A stretch of DNA of 64,000 nt from RPQJ01 sp963777725 (GCA_963777725.1 CAVZRR010000006.1:1-64000); one strand, 5' to 3'. Positions 18,166 to 28,344 are shown, counted from the stretch's first letter. Notes: generated from the letters alone by a model not told the origin. Numbers and translations: made by a program.

Positions 18166-21100
18166 TCAGGCCAGCAGACGGACCTGGCTGGAATCGTCAG
18201 ACAGCAGCGACTCGAGAATCGCGACCGGCTGGGGGGCGCCGATGTAGTGGCCCTGGGCGTACTGGATGCCGATGTCGGCCAGGCGGGCGAGCACGTCGGC
18301 CGAGTCGACCCGCTCGGCCACGGTGCGGATGCCCATGCTCTCGCCGATCTGCGCGATCGCCTCGACCATGCTGCGGTCGATGTGGTCGTGCGTGACGTTG
18401 TGCATGAACTGGCCGTCGATCTTCAGGAAATCGACCGGCAGGTTCTTCAGGAAGATGAACGACGACAGGCCGCTGCCGAAATCGTCGAGTGAGAACAGGC
18501 AGCCGCGATTGCGCAGCTCGCGAATGAAATGCGTTGCCGCCGCGAGGCTGGTCATCGCCGCGGCCTCGGTCAGCTCGAAGCACAGCGCGCCGGGGCGCAG
18601 GTCGGCCGTGTCGATCTCGCGGATCACGAAGTCCAGGAACTGCTCGTCGTTGAGCGTCGTCGCCGAGATGTTGATCGCCAGCGTGTAGTCCTGGCGCGTC
18701 AGGTCGCCGCGCCGGTGGGCCAGCTTCGTGCAGGCCTGCCGGACCACCCAGCGATCGACGGCGGGCATCAGGTTGAAGCGCTCGGCGGCCGGGATGAACT
18801 CCGCCGGCTGGACGAGCTGTCCCTGCTCGTCGCGCATCCGCAGCAGCAGTTCGAAGTGGCGCAGTTTCTCGACACCCGAGCGGATCGGCACGATCGTCTG
18901 GCAGAGCAGCTCGAGCCGGTCCTCGTCGCATGCGCGGTTGATGCGCGACACCCACTGCATCTCGCGGTGCCGCTCCGGCGCCCGGCTCTGCTTGTAGGTT
19001 TGCACGCGATTGCGCCCGGAATCCTTGGCGGAATAGCAGGCGACGTCGGCAGCGCTCATCACCGCGGCCAGCGTCTCCGCGCTCCCGTTGATCTCGGCGA
19101 GGCCGATCGAGACGCCGACGCTCATGACGCGGTCCTGCCAGACGAAGCGGAAGTCGCGGATGGCCTGGCGCAGGTTTTCGGCGATGCGGCTCGCGGTGTC
19201 GAGCGTGCAGTCGGCGAGCAGAACGCCGAACTCGTCGCCGCCGAGGCGGGCCAGCGTGTCGGTGGTGCGGATGCGCGTCTGCACGACGCTGGTGAGCTGC
19301 TTCAGCAGGCGATCGCCGGCCTGGTGACCGCAGGTGTCGTTGACGACCTTGAACTGGTCGAGGTCGAGGTACATCAGCACGTGGTTGATCGACGGGTCGT
19401 CGCGCACGGCCTGCAGTGCGTCGTTGAGGCGGCTCTCGAACTCGCGTCGGTTGATCAGGCCGGTCAGCGCGTCGTGCGTGGCCTGGTATGCGAGTGCGCG
19501 CTGCAGGCGCCGCTCCTGGCTCACGTCGTGGAACACCATGACAGCGCCGATCAGTCGGCCGCTGCGGTCGCGGATCGGCGCCGCGGAGTCCTGGATCGAG
19601 ATGTCCTGGCCGCGTCGATTGACGAGCAGCGATGGCTCATCGAGCTCGACCATGCGGCCTTCCCGCAGGCAGCGCAGGATCGGGCTGTCGATCGGTTGCC
19701 TGGTGGCTTCGCTCAACACGTGGAACACCTCGGCGACCGGCTTTCCGGCGGCGTCGCCTGTATCCCAGCCAGTGAGTTCCTCGGCCACGGGATTGAGGTA
19801 CTCGATGCGGCCGTCGGCATCCGCCGTGATGACCGCGTCGCCGATCGACTGCAGCGTGACCTGTGCCTTCTCCTTCTCCTCGTAAAGCTGGACCTCCGCG
19901 CGCTTGCGCTCAGTGATGTCGGCGAGCGTGCCCTCGTAGCCGACGACGACGCCAACGGCGTCGCGCACCACGCGGGCGTTCTCGACGACCGTGATGACCG
20001 ACCCGTCGCGACGTCGCAGCTGGAATTCCGCATTGCGGACCAGTCCGTCGCGATTCAGCACGGTCGTGATCTGCTCCCGATCCGCCGGGTCGGCATACAG
20101 CACGCTGGTGGACGGCAGCGCGAGCAGGTCTTCGATGCGTTCGTAGCCGAGCATCTCGACCAGCGCCGGATTGGCGGATTCGAGCCGCCCGTCGGCGGTC
20201 GCACGATACACGCCCTCGATGACGTTCTCGAACAGGCCGCGGTAGCGGGCCTCGCTGTGGCGCAGTGCCTGCTCCGACTGCTTGCGCTCGATCGCGATGC
20301 CGGCGAGCGCCGTAAGGCGGGCCATCAGCTCGAAATCGCGCCTGAGCGGGCTGCGCGGATTGTGGAAATAGAGCGCCACGGTGCCGAGCATTCGAGCATC
20401 GGAGGCCCGGATCGGCGTCGACCAGCACGCGCGCAGGCCGGCGGCCAGGGCCGGCGCGCGCAGTTCTTCCCAAAGGGCATCCCGCGCGATCTCGGCGACG
20501 ACCACCTGCCGCTGCAGGTACACGGCCGCGGCGCAGGAGCCGTTACGCGGACCCACCTCGATCGCCGTCGTCGCCTGGCGAAAGTGCTGCGGCAGCCGCT
20601 GGCCGGCGACCTGGCGCAGGTGGTTGCAGGACTCGTCGTAGAGGCTCACGGCGCAAAGCGAGTCGGGCGTGACCCGCTCGGCGGTCTCCGCAATCGCCTC
20701 GAGCGTGTCGGCGAGGTCCACGTTGCCGGTGATGCGCTCGAACACGCGTCGCTCGCCGGCCGCGAGGAACTCGGCGCGCTTGCGCTCGGTGATGTCGGTG
20801 ATGCTGCCGCGAATCAGCCGGCGGCTCGACGAGGGCAGGCGCACGAGGCGGACTTCGCAGGGTATGTCGTGACCCTGGTTGTCGCGATGCAACCACTCGA
20901 AGCAAGGCGCCTCGCCCGCCAGCGCGCGGTCGATGTAGCCGCGTGAAACGCCGAAGGATGGCATGCCGTCGGCCTGCTCCGGGGGGCTGATCTTCTCCGG
21001 ACCGCTCGCCGAGCAGTTCCTCGCGGTTGAGTTTGAAGAAGCGCACGGCGTTGTCGTTGCACTCGACGAAGCGGCCGAGGTCCACGTCGAGCACGACGAT

Positions 21101-21730
21101 GGCTTCGGGCGCGTTCTCGACCAGCGTGCGGTAGCGGGCCTCGCTTTCGCGTATCGCCGCCTCGGCGCGCTTGCGGTCGCTCGTGTCGCGCAGGCAGACG
21201 ATGTAGACCTCGCGCCGGTCGAGCTTGACCTTGCTGACGCCGAGCTCTGCGTCGAACAGCGTTCCGTCACGCCGCCGCCCCCGGGTCTCGCGGGGGGCGA
21301 GGTCGACCTGCGTATCTTCGAGTGACTCCGCGAGTTCCTCGAGCGCCTCGGTCAGGCGCGGGCGGCGCGCGAGCGAGGGAATCAACAGGTCGAGCTTGCG
21401 GCCGCGGACGGCGTCCTCCTCGTAGCCAAACACGCGCTCGCCGGTCGAGTTCAGCGTCTCGATGCAGCCGATCTCGTCCACGGTCAGGATCGCGTCCTTG
21501 ACGTGGTCGAGGATGACCTGCAACTGGGCGGCAGCGCTCTCGCGGACCTCCCGCGTGAACGCGCTCGTCTCGTCGGCGAGCAGCTTCATGGAGCGCACGA
21601 CGCCGCGCCGCTCGTCGTCCCACTCGGTGTAAGCGGCGCTGATCGCCTGCAGCAGCTTGCGCAGGTCGAGCTGCCCGCTCGCCTGGCGCGAATCGTCGAA
21701 CTGCTGCTTGAGGAGCGGGTGCAGGCTCAC
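18166..21730 (-). CDS. PAS-PAS-GAF-PAS-PAS-GGDEF-EAL signalling protein (one frameshift)
   Basis: Large c-di-GMP enzyme of about 1190 residues once one frame break near 21003-21006 is repaired (removing one C restores G-E-G-P-E-K-I-S). In order: a helical N-terminal region, two PAS domains, a GAF domain, two more PAS domains, a GGDEF domain and an EAL-type domain. The cyclase site is LGGDEFGVLL and the allosteric I-site RTTD lies five residues before it. The EAL domain has ELLLR in place of EALLR but keeps FELTEAA, SLDDFGSG, LKIDG and AERVDS. Both activities are therefore plausible. The start at GTG 21730 is tentative. It may set the c-di-GMP level read by the two riboswitches. Confidence 0.82.
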
Positions 21731-22004
21731 GGGCGCGCACGGCAATTGGACGCCGACTGGTCGTGCCAGCGGCGGTCGTGGAGGGCGCGGTTCTTGTTCC
21801 TTTTGATTCGCCTCATCCTGATGAAACCCATGCCCGCCACCCCCCGTTGGGGGCGAGTCGAGCCGGATAGTAGGCGTGCGAGGCAAATTGGGGGTGTGAT
21901 GGGGGTCGCAATCGAGTCCCCTCTGCGGGCTGCCCGGGGCGACGGGGCGAGGGCTCTGCGCAGGGATCCGTTACAATCGCGACACCGTACTGCATGACAT
22001 ATTC

Positions 22005-22829
22005 ATGACCCCCGAGCACACCGACCAGCTGCCGGCCGCCTTTCCGCTGATTGGCCGCGAGGATCCGCCGCCCTACGCGATTCTGCACGAGCACGGCTCG
22101 GCGCCTGCCCTGGTCGTCTGCGACCACGCCAGCCGGGCCTTCCCGCGGGGCATGAAGCGCCTGGGGCTGCCCGAGCTGCCGAGCTGGCAACACATTGCGT
22201 GGGACATCGGCGCGGGGGAACTGGCGCGGGGCATTGCGAATTTGCTCGACGCACCTGCCGTGCTCGCGGGTTACTCGCGGTTGATCGTGGACTGCAATCG
22301 CAAGCCCGACGACCCGGAGGCCTTCCGCAGCGAAAGCGATGGCTGGGTCATTCCGGGCAACCAGTCGCTGACGGAGTTCGAGCGACGCCTGCGCCTGGCG
22401 TGCTTCTTCGACCCGTATCACGAGGCCATCGCGGCGATGCTGGCGGGCTTTCGCGCCCGCGACATCGTGCCGCTGGTGATTTCGGTGCACACGTTCACGC
22501 CCCAGATGGCCGGCTTCGAACGTCCGTGGCAGGTCGGCGTGCTCTGGGACAAGGACGAACCGAGCGCGCGACGCCTGATCGACGGACTGCGTGCCGTCGA
22601 GGGACTGACTGTCGGCGACAACGAGCCCTACAGCGGCAAGCATCCCTGCGATTACACGATCGACCACCATGCCGAGACCGCGGGCCTGCCCCATCTCTGC
22701 ATCGAAGTGCGTCAGGACCAGCTCGAGTCCCCGGCCGGCACCGAACGCTGGGTGCGCTTGCTCGGCCGGTTGATCGGTGACCTGGCCCGCGACATGGAGT
22801 CCACATGGCGACGCGCGAACCTCCGCTGA
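22005..22829 (+). CDS. N-formylglutamate amidohydrolase family protein
   Basis: 274-residue zinc hydrolase related to HutG. Conserved pieces are VVCDHASRAFP, WDIGAGELARGIA, RLIVDCNR, ISVHTFTP and the C-terminal IDHHAE. No histidine-utilisation genes are nearby, so the substrate may be another N-acyl amino acid. It overlaps the following ligase gene by 25 bases, so the two are probably translated together. Confidence 0.85.
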   Translation: MTPEHTDQLPAAFPLIGREDPPPYAILHEHGSAPALVVCDHASRAFPRGMKRLGLPELPSWQHIAWDIGAGELARGIANLLDAPAVLAGYSRLIVDCNRKPDDPEAFRSESDGWVIPGNQSLTEFERRLRLACFFDPYHEAIAAMLAGFRARDIVPLVISVHTFTPQMAGFERPWQVGVLWDKDEPSARRLIDGLRAVEGLTVGDNEPYSGKHPCDYTIDHHAETAGLPHLCIEVRQDQLESPAGTERWVRLLGRLIGDLARDMESTWRRANLR

Positions 22830-23938
22830 CGCTCGGCATCGAAGAGGAGTACCTGCTGGTCGATCGCGAGAGCGGTGCCGTGGCCGCCGAGCCGCCCGAC
22901 GAACTCTTCGCAGCGTTGCACGAGCGCACGGCCGGGCGGGCATTCCCCGAGTTCCTGCGCGCGCAAGTCGAGGTGGCCACACCGGTCTGCGGCGACATCG
23001 CCGAGGCGCGCCGGGAGCTCGGCGGCCTGCGTCTCGCGGTGATCGAGGAGGCCGCGCGTTTCGGGCTCGCGCCGATCGCGGCCTCGAGCCACCCGTTCTC
23101 GCTGACTTCGAAGCAGAAGCGCACCGACAAGGAGCGCTACGTCGCGCTGCTCGAGGAAATGCAGGGCGCCGCGCGCCGCATGATGATCTGCGGCCTGCAC
23201 GTGCACGTCGGCATCGAGGACGATGACCTGCGCATCGACCTGATGAACCAGCTGACGTACTTCCTGCCGCACCTGCTCGCGCTGTCGTGCAGCTCGCCGT
23301 TCTGGGAAGGCGAGCGCACGGGGCTGATGTCGTTCCGGCTGATGATCTTCAACGGCGTGCCGCGCACGGGCCTGCCGGAGCAATTCTCGAGCTGGGGCGA
23401 ATATCGCCGGCACACCGATGTCCTCGCCGAGACCGGGGTGATCGCCGACACGTCGCGCATCTGGTGGGACCTGCGCCCGAGCCTGCGCTATCCCACGCTC
23501 GAGACCCGGGTGATGGACTGCTGCACGTCGCTCGAGGACGCGCTGAGCCTCGCCGCGCTCAACCAGTGCCTGTTGCGGATGCTCTACCGGCTGCGGCGCG
23601 CCAACCAGCGCTGGCGGATGTACTCGCACCTGCTGCTCGGCGAGAACCGCTGGCGCGCGATGCGCTACTCCTACGACGCCGGCCTGCTCGATCTCGGCCA
23701 GCAGCGGATCGTGCCGTTTGCCGAGCTGCTCGAGGAGCTGATCGCGATCGTGCGCGAGGATGCCGAGGCGCTCGGGTGCGTCGCGGAGGTCGAGCGATTG
23801 CGCGAGATCATTGCGCGCGGCACCAGTGCACACCGGCAGATCGGCGTGTACACCAGTGCGCTGTCCGCGGGAGCCACGGAGCCCGAGGCGCTCAAGGCCG
23901 TCGTGGACTGGTTGATCGAGGAGACGGCCCGCCTATGA
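22805..23938 (+). CDS. GCS2-family carboxylate-amine ligase (YbdK-like)
   Basis: 377-residue member of the glutamate-cysteine ligase type 2 family. The N-terminal GIEEEYLLVD, the central CGLHVHVGI and the RIWWDLRPS and TLETRVMD stretches are diagnostic. Family members couple a carboxylate to an amine using ATP; YbdK itself has weak gamma-glutamylcysteine ligase activity and its physiological role is unsettled. It overlaps the amidohydrolase upstream and shares an ATGA junction with dusA downstream, forming a three-gene operon. Confidence 0.9.
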   Translation: MATREPPLTLGIEEEYLLVDRESGAVAAEPPDELFAALHERTAGRAFPEFLRAQVEVATPVCGDIAEARRELGGLRLAVIEEAARFGLAPIAASSHPFSLTSKQKRTDKERYVALLEEMQGAARRMMICGLHVHVGIEDDDLRIDLMNQLTYFLPHLLALSCSSPFWEGERTGLMSFRLMIFNGVPRTGLPEQFSSWGEYRRHTDVLAETGVIADTSRIWWDLRPSLRYPTLETRVMDCCTSLEDALSLAALNQCLLRMLYRLRRANQRWRMYSHLLLGENRWRAMRYSYDAGLLDLGQQRIVPFAELLEELIAIVREDAEALGCVAEVERLREIIARGTSAHRQIGVYTSALSAGATEPEALKAVVDWLIEETARL

Positions 23939-24906
23939 TCGATCGCAGGATCTCCGTCGCGCCGATGATGGACTACACGGACCGCCACTGCCGCTACCTG
24001 CTGCGGCTCGTGAGCCCGGGGGCGCTGCTCTACACGGAAATGGTCACCGCGCAGGCGCTGGCGCATTGCGACCCGGAACACCTGCTCGGCTTCGATGCCG
24101 CCGAGCAGCCCGTCGCGCTGCAACTCGGCGGCTCGGATCCCGTCTTGCTGGCGCGCGCCGCGCGCATGGGCGAGGAGCGTGGCTACGTCGAGATCAACCT
24201 GAACGTCGGTTGTCCGAGCGAGCGGGTGCAGGTCGGCAATTTCGGCGCCTGCCTGATGGCCGAGCCGCAACTGGTCGCCGACTGCGTTCGCGCGATGCGC
24301 GAGGCGGTACGTTTGCCGGTCACGGTCAAGTGCCGCATCGGCATCGACGAGCTCGACGACTACGGATTCTTCCACCACTTCGTCTCGGTCGTGCGGGAGG
24401 CCGGCGTGTCGGTATTCATCGTGCACGCGCGCAAGGCTTACCTGCAGGGGCTGAGCCCGAAGGAGAACCGCGAAATCCCGCCGCTGCGTTACGAGGTCCC
24501 GTGGCGATTGAAGCAGGAGCATCCGGAGCTCACGGTGATCCTGAACGGCGGGCTCAAGACGGTCGGCCAGGTGCGTGAATGGCTGCCGCGTCTCGACGGC
24601 GTGATGCTGGGCCGGCAGGCCTACAGCGAGCCCTACCTGCTCGCGCAGTTGCACGGCGAATTCATCGACAAGGACTGGCTGCCACCCGCGCGCGACGACA
24701 TCGTCGAGCGCTACGCGGAGTACGTCGAGCGCATGCTCGCCGTGGGCCACCGGCTGCCGTCGCTGCTGCGGCACCTGCACGGCCTCTACGCGGGGCATCC
24801 GGGTGCGCGCGCCTGGCGGCGCTTCCTGGGCGAGCAGGGCGTGCGGCCGGACGCCGGCGTGGAAGTGCTGCGAGCCTCGCTGCGCGTGTTCGAGCAGGCG
24901 GCCTAG
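23935..24906 (+). CDS. dusA: tRNA-dihydrouridine(20/20a) synthase
   Basis: 323-residue FMN-dependent reductase that converts uridine to dihydrouridine in the tRNA D loop. The N-terminus VAPMMDYTDRHCRY, the catalytic Cys in INLNVGCPSERVQ, the HARKAYLQGLSPKENR segment typical of DusA, and the flavin-phosphate binding VMLGRQAY are all present. The ATG overlaps the preceding stop by four bases, so it is the last gene of that operon. Confidence 0.94.
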   Translation: MIDRRISVAPMMDYTDRHCRYLLRLVSPGALLYTEMVTAQALAHCDPEHLLGFDAAEQPVALQLGGSDPVLLARAARMGEERGYVEINLNVGCPSERVQVGNFGACLMAEPQLVADCVRAMREAVRLPVTVKCRIGIDELDDYGFFHHFVSVVREAGVSVFIVHARKAYLQGLSPKENREIPPLRYEVPWRLKQEHPELTVILNGGLKTVGQVREWLPRLDGVMLGRQAYSEPYLLAQLHGEFIDKDWLPPARDDIVERYAEYVERMLAVGHRLPSLLRHLHGLYAGHPGARAWRRFLGEQGVRPDAGVEVLRASLRVFEQAA

Positions 24907-24942
24907 CGCTGCGGGCGGACGAGGGTCGGGCTCGCGCATCTG

Positions 24943-24948
24943 TATAAT
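24943..24948 (+). promoter_or_regulatory. -10 element of the cyclase-FHA gene
   Basis: A consensus TATAAT preceded directly by TG lies in the 75-base gap after dusA, about 34 bases before the proposed start. No clear -35 is present. Confidence 0.45.
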
Positions 24949-24981
24949 CGAGGGGGCTCGCCGTGGACTGGGGTGATGCAC

Positions 24982-25911
24982 ATGACGGGCAATGGGGTCG
25001 CTTTGCCAATGAGCAATGAAACGGAGGTCGCCGTCCTGTTCGCGGACGTGGTGGGCAGCACACGCCTCTACGAGGTGCTGGGCGATCACCAGGCCCGCGA
25101 CATGATCCTCACGTGCGTCGACATCATGCGCGACGCCACGGAGCGCAACCGTGGCAGCGTGATCAAGACGATCGGCGACGAGATCCTGGCGATCTTCCCG
25201 ACCGCCGACGATGCCGTGAACGCGGCGGGCGAGATGCAGCAGGACATCGGCGCCCATCCCGGCTTGCTGGTGCAGGGGCAGCACGTCGCGATCCGGATCG
25301 GCTGCCACTTCGGGCCCGTCGTGCTCGAGAACAAGGACATCTTCGGCTCGTCGGTGCACACGGCGAATCGCATGACCAGCCAGGCCAAGGCCGGGCAGAT
25401 CATCCTCACGACCGACACCGTCGAGCGTCTCTCGCCGGAGTGGCGCGCGGTCACGCGCCAGATCGACGTCACGCCGCTGCGGGGCCGCAGCGAGGAAGTC
25501 GAACTCTACGAGGTACTGTGGCAGCAGGAGGATGCGACCAGCATGCTGCCGTCGATTGCCGTCGGCGCGCTTACGGGACATCGGCCCATGAGCGTGCGCC
25601 TGCACTATCGCGGCCGCGAGTACCTGCTCGACGACAGCAAGGAGAGCCTGACGCTCGGGCGCGCCGAGGAGAACGACATCGTCGTCAAGGGCCCGCTGAT
25701 TTCGCGCACCCACGCGCGCGTGGAGATGGCGCGCAACAAGGTGGTGCTGGTGGACCAGAGCACCAACGGCTCGTTCGTGACGGCGCAGGACGGCCAGGAA
25801 GCGTTCGTGCGGCGTGATTCGGTCGCGCTGCAGGGGCAGGGGTTGATCGGGCTCGGGCACCTGCCGGAGGCGGGGTCGCCGGATGCGATTCGGTACTCCG
25901 TCGAGGATTGA
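24982..25911 (+). CDS. Class III nucleotide cyclase-type domain fused to FHA domain
   Basis: 309-residue soluble protein. The N-terminal cyclase homology domain shows the first metal Asp in LFADVVGSTRLYE and the second in KTIGDEILAIF. In the segment that normally reads VN.A.R (transition-state Asn and Arg) it has SVHTANRM, so the Asn is replaced by His while Arg is kept. The last 100 residues form a forkhead-associated phosphothreonine-binding domain (LTLGRAEENDIVV, ISRTHARVEM, STNGSF). It may make cAMP or be a catalytically weak sensor. Start choice: the ATG at 24982 has GGGG eight bases upstream; GTG 24973 and ATG 24976 are alternatives. Confidence 0.85.
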   Translation: MTGNGVALPMSNETEVAVLFADVVGSTRLYEVLGDHQARDMILTCVDIMRDATERNRGSVIKTIGDEILAIFPTADDAVNAAGEMQQDIGAHPGLLVQGQHVAIRIGCHFGPVVLENKDIFGSSVHTANRMTSQAKAGQIILTTDTVERLSPEWRAVTRQIDVTPLRGRSEEVELYEVLWQQEDATSMLPSIAVGALTGHRPMSVRLHYRGREYLLDDSKESLTLGRAEENDIVVKGPLISRTHARVEMARNKVVLVDQSTNGSFVTAQDGQEAFVRRDSVALQGQGLIGLGHLPEAGSPDAIRYSVED

Positions 25912-25933
25912 TCGCACTCCGTCCGGAGGCTTG

Positions 25934-26517
25934 GGCCACGGTGGTTCGATTCCCGCCTACCACGATTAAGAACGGGCGAACGGCGTCGGAAGGTGTCCGT
26001 ATATTCGGGCGGCAGCCGCGGAACGAGCCGAGGATTCGCGGCGTCAGAGCAGCAGATTTGCCCCGAGTGCCCGCACAACGGTGCAGCGGCAAGGCGAGCA
26101 GCGCTGCGGAAATCAAACCACCATGCCCCAAGCCCCGGAGGCTGCACTCGTGGCGTCGGTGGTCGACTGCAGTGCCGCGCTGCTCAGTTCACCGAGGCTG
26201 GGTTGCAGGCGTCCGAGCGGCTGTTCCGGGAGCGATTCGCCCAATAGCGGAAACGCTCTGCGGCGCGAAAACTTGGCTATGGCGTCGGGGCTCGGCCGAC
26301 CCGTGCCACCTCAGCAGGGCACTGGGTACGGTGGTTTGCTGCCCGCAGCAAGGCCCGAGACGCCACCGCCCTGATTGCGCGGGCACTCCGGCAAATCTGC
26401 TGCGTGACGCCGCGAGTCCTCGACACGCTCCGCCGCCACCGCCCAAACGGACGGACACCCTCCGACGCCCTGCTCCCGCTCTCAATCGTGGTAGGCGGGC
26501 AGCGAACTACCGTGGCC
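25934..26517. repeat. Long imperfect inverted repeat (about 195-bp arms)
   Basis: The left arm (25934-26129) and the right arm (26323-26517) are reverse complements over about 195 bases. They are most alike in the outer 140 bases, with a 193-base spacer between. Shared blocks include GCCCGCCTACCACGATT-type sequence near the outer ends, GGTGTCCGT, CGCGGCGTCA and CAGCAGATTTGCC. The inner 60 bases align at constant spacing but are less similar. No gene, transposase or clear target-site duplication is visible. Open frames through it show no domain. It fills the whole 650-base gap between the cyclase gene and pckG. Confidence 0.75.
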
Positions 26518-26551
26518 AGGGCCCGGCAACCCGTGGCCAGAGCCCGGCAGC
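26510..26551. repeat. 21-bp tandem duplication
   Basis: Two adjacent 21-base units (CCGTGGCCAGGGCCCGGCAA and a near copy) differ at two positions. They overlap the outer edge of the right arm of the long inverted repeat and end 15 bases beyond the pckG stop. Confidence 0.65.
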
Positions 26552-26565
26552 AGAAGTGGCCAACG

Positions 26566-28308
26566 TCAGCCGAGCGCCGCCTTCACGCGCTGATACTCGG
26601 CCCGCAGAGCCGCCGGCAACCGATCGCCGAACTCCTCGAGGTAGCGGCCGATGTCGTCGATCTCCCGGTGCCACGCATCGATGTCGAGGTCGAGCAGCTG
26701 GTGCAGTGCACCCTCGGGCAGGTCGAGGCCCTTGAGGTCGAGGTCTTCCTTGTGGGGCAGGAAACCGATCGGCGTCTCGTGTGCCTTCGCGCGACCTTCG
26801 CAGCGATCGATCACCCAGGACAGCACGCGCAGGTTGTCGCCGAAGCCCGGCCACAGGAACTTGCCGTCCTTGTCCTGGCGGAACCAGTTGACCTGATAGA
26901 CCTTCGGCAGGTGCTTGACGCGGTCCTGGAACGACAGCCAGTGCGTCCAGTAATCGGCGAAGTTGTAGCCGCAGAACGGCTTCATCGCCATCGAATCGCG
27001 GCGCACCACGCCCACCTGGCCCACTGCGGCCGCGGTGGTTTCGGAGGCCATGCCGGCACCGATCATCACGCCGTGTGCCCAGTCGCGAGCCTCGAAGACG
27101 AGCGGGGCGACTTCGCGGCGGCGTCCGCCGAACAGGATCGCCGAGATCGGCACGCCCTCGGGATGCTCCATCAGGTGGTTGTAGGCCGGGTTCTGCTTCG
27201 CAGAAACCGTGAAGCGCGAATTCGGATGCGCGGCCGGGCCGTTCGCCTTGTCGTACGGGCGGCCCTGCCAGTCGATCGCCGGGGCGCCGGTGGTGCGGCC
27301 CTCCCACCACGGCTGATTGTCGGCGGTCACGGCCACGTTCGTGAAGATCGTATCGTGATGGATCATCTCGTAGGCGTTGCGATTGGTCTTCGGGCTGGTG
27401 CCCGGCACCACGCCGAAGAAACCTGCCTCCGGGTTGATCGCGCGCAGCCGGCCGTCGTTGCCGACGTGCAGCCACGCGATGTCCTCGCCGATCGTCCAGA
27501 CTTTCCAGCCCGGCATCGTGTCGGGGGGGATCAGCATGCCGAGGTTGGTCTTGCCGCAGGCCGACGGGAAGGCCGCCGCGACGTAGTGGACCTCGCCGCG
27601 CGGGTTCTCGAGGCCCACGATCAGCATGTGCTCGGCGAGCCAGCCCTCGGTGCGGGCTTGCCAGCTGGCGATGCGCAGCGCGTGGCATTTCTTGCCGAGC
27701 AGCGCATTGCCGCCGTAACCGGAGCCGATGCTCTTGATCGAGAGCTCCTCGGGGAAATGCATGATGTAGCGGCGATCGGGGTTCAGGTCACCGATCGAGT
27801 GCAGGCCCTTGACGAAGGTGCCGTCCTTCTCGATGCGTGCGAGCGCCGCAGCGCCCATGCGCGTCATGATGCGCATGTTCAGCACGACGTACGGGCTATC
27901 GGTGATCTCGACGCCGCAGCGCGCGTACGGTGAAAGGATCGGGCCCATGCAGTAGGGCATGACGTACATCGTGCGGCCCTTCATGCACCCGGCAAACAGG
28001 CCATCGACCTTGCGGTGCGCCTCGACCGGATCCATCCAGTTGTTGTTCGGGCCGGCGTCGTCCTTGTTCTTCGTGCAGATGAACGTCAGATGCTCGACGC
28101 GTGCCACGTCCGACGGATGCGAGCGGTGCAGGTAGCAGTTCGGGAAGGTCGCCGGGTCCAGTGCGATCAGGTCGCCCCGGGTCAGCATCAATTCCGTCAG
28201 GTCATCTCGCTCCGTGTCCGACCCCGTGCACCAGTGGATGTGCTCGGGCTGGGTGAGCTTGGCGGTCTCGGCGACCCAGGCGCGGAGTGCTGCGTTGGTC
28301 GTGGTCAT
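26566..28308 (-). CDS. pckG: Phosphoenolpyruvate carboxykinase (GTP)
   Basis: 580-residue GTP-dependent PEPCK that converts oxaloacetate to phosphoenolpyruvate in gluconeogenesis. The P-loop is AFPSACGKTNL; the metal/substrate region EDIAWLHVGNDGRLRAINPEAGFFGVVPGT, the reactive-Cys loop inside it, and the guanine-binding FCGYNFADYW segment are present. Length fits the GTP family, not the ATP-dependent PckA. The ATG at 28308 has AAGGA eight bases upstream, which rules out the longer frame. A TATAAT box lies just before it, so it is probably monocistronic. Confidence 0.96.
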   Translation of the reverse strand: MTTTNAALRAWVAETAKLTQPEHIHWCTGSDTERDDLTELMLTRGDLIALDPATFPNCYLHRSHPSDVARVEHLTFICTKNKDDAGPNNNWMDPVEAHRKVDGLFAGCMKGRTMYVMPYCMGPILSPYARCGVEITDSPYVVLNMRIMTRMGAAALARIEKDGTFVKGLHSIGDLNPDRRYIMHFPEELSIKSIGSGYGGNALLGKKCHALRIASWQARTEGWLAEHMLIVGLENPRGEVHYVAAAFPSACGKTNLGMLIPPDTMPGWKVWTIGEDIAWLHVGNDGRLRAINPEAGFFGVVPGTSPKTNRNAYEMIHHDTIFTNVAVTADNQPWWEGRTTGAPAIDWQGRPYDKANGPAAHPNSRFTVSAKQNPAYNHLMEHPEGVPISAILFGGRRREVAPLVFEARDWAHGVMIGAGMASETTAAAVGQVGVVRRDSMAMKPFCGYNFADYWTHWLSFQDRVKHLPKVYQVNWFRQDKDGKFLWPGFGDNLRVLSWVIDRCEGRAKAHETPIGFLPHKEDLDLKGLDLPEGALHQLLDLDIDAWHREIDDIGRYLEEFGDRLPAALRAEYQRVKAALG

Positions 28309-28338
28309 CAGTGAGTATCCTTCGTCTGGCGAGGCCCG

Positions 28339-28344
28339 ATTATA
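28339..28344 (-). promoter_or_regulatory. -10 element of pckG
   Basis: A perfect TATAAT on the minus strand lies about 31 bases before the pckG start, with a leader carrying the AAGGA site. A matching -35 is not obvious. Confidence 0.45.

Noticed and set aside
25912..26735. Open frame through the long inverted repeat as a gene
   Set aside because: It is Arg/Pro-rich, has no domain, overlaps pckG antisense, and its length follows from GC content. The inverted-repeat structure explains the region better.
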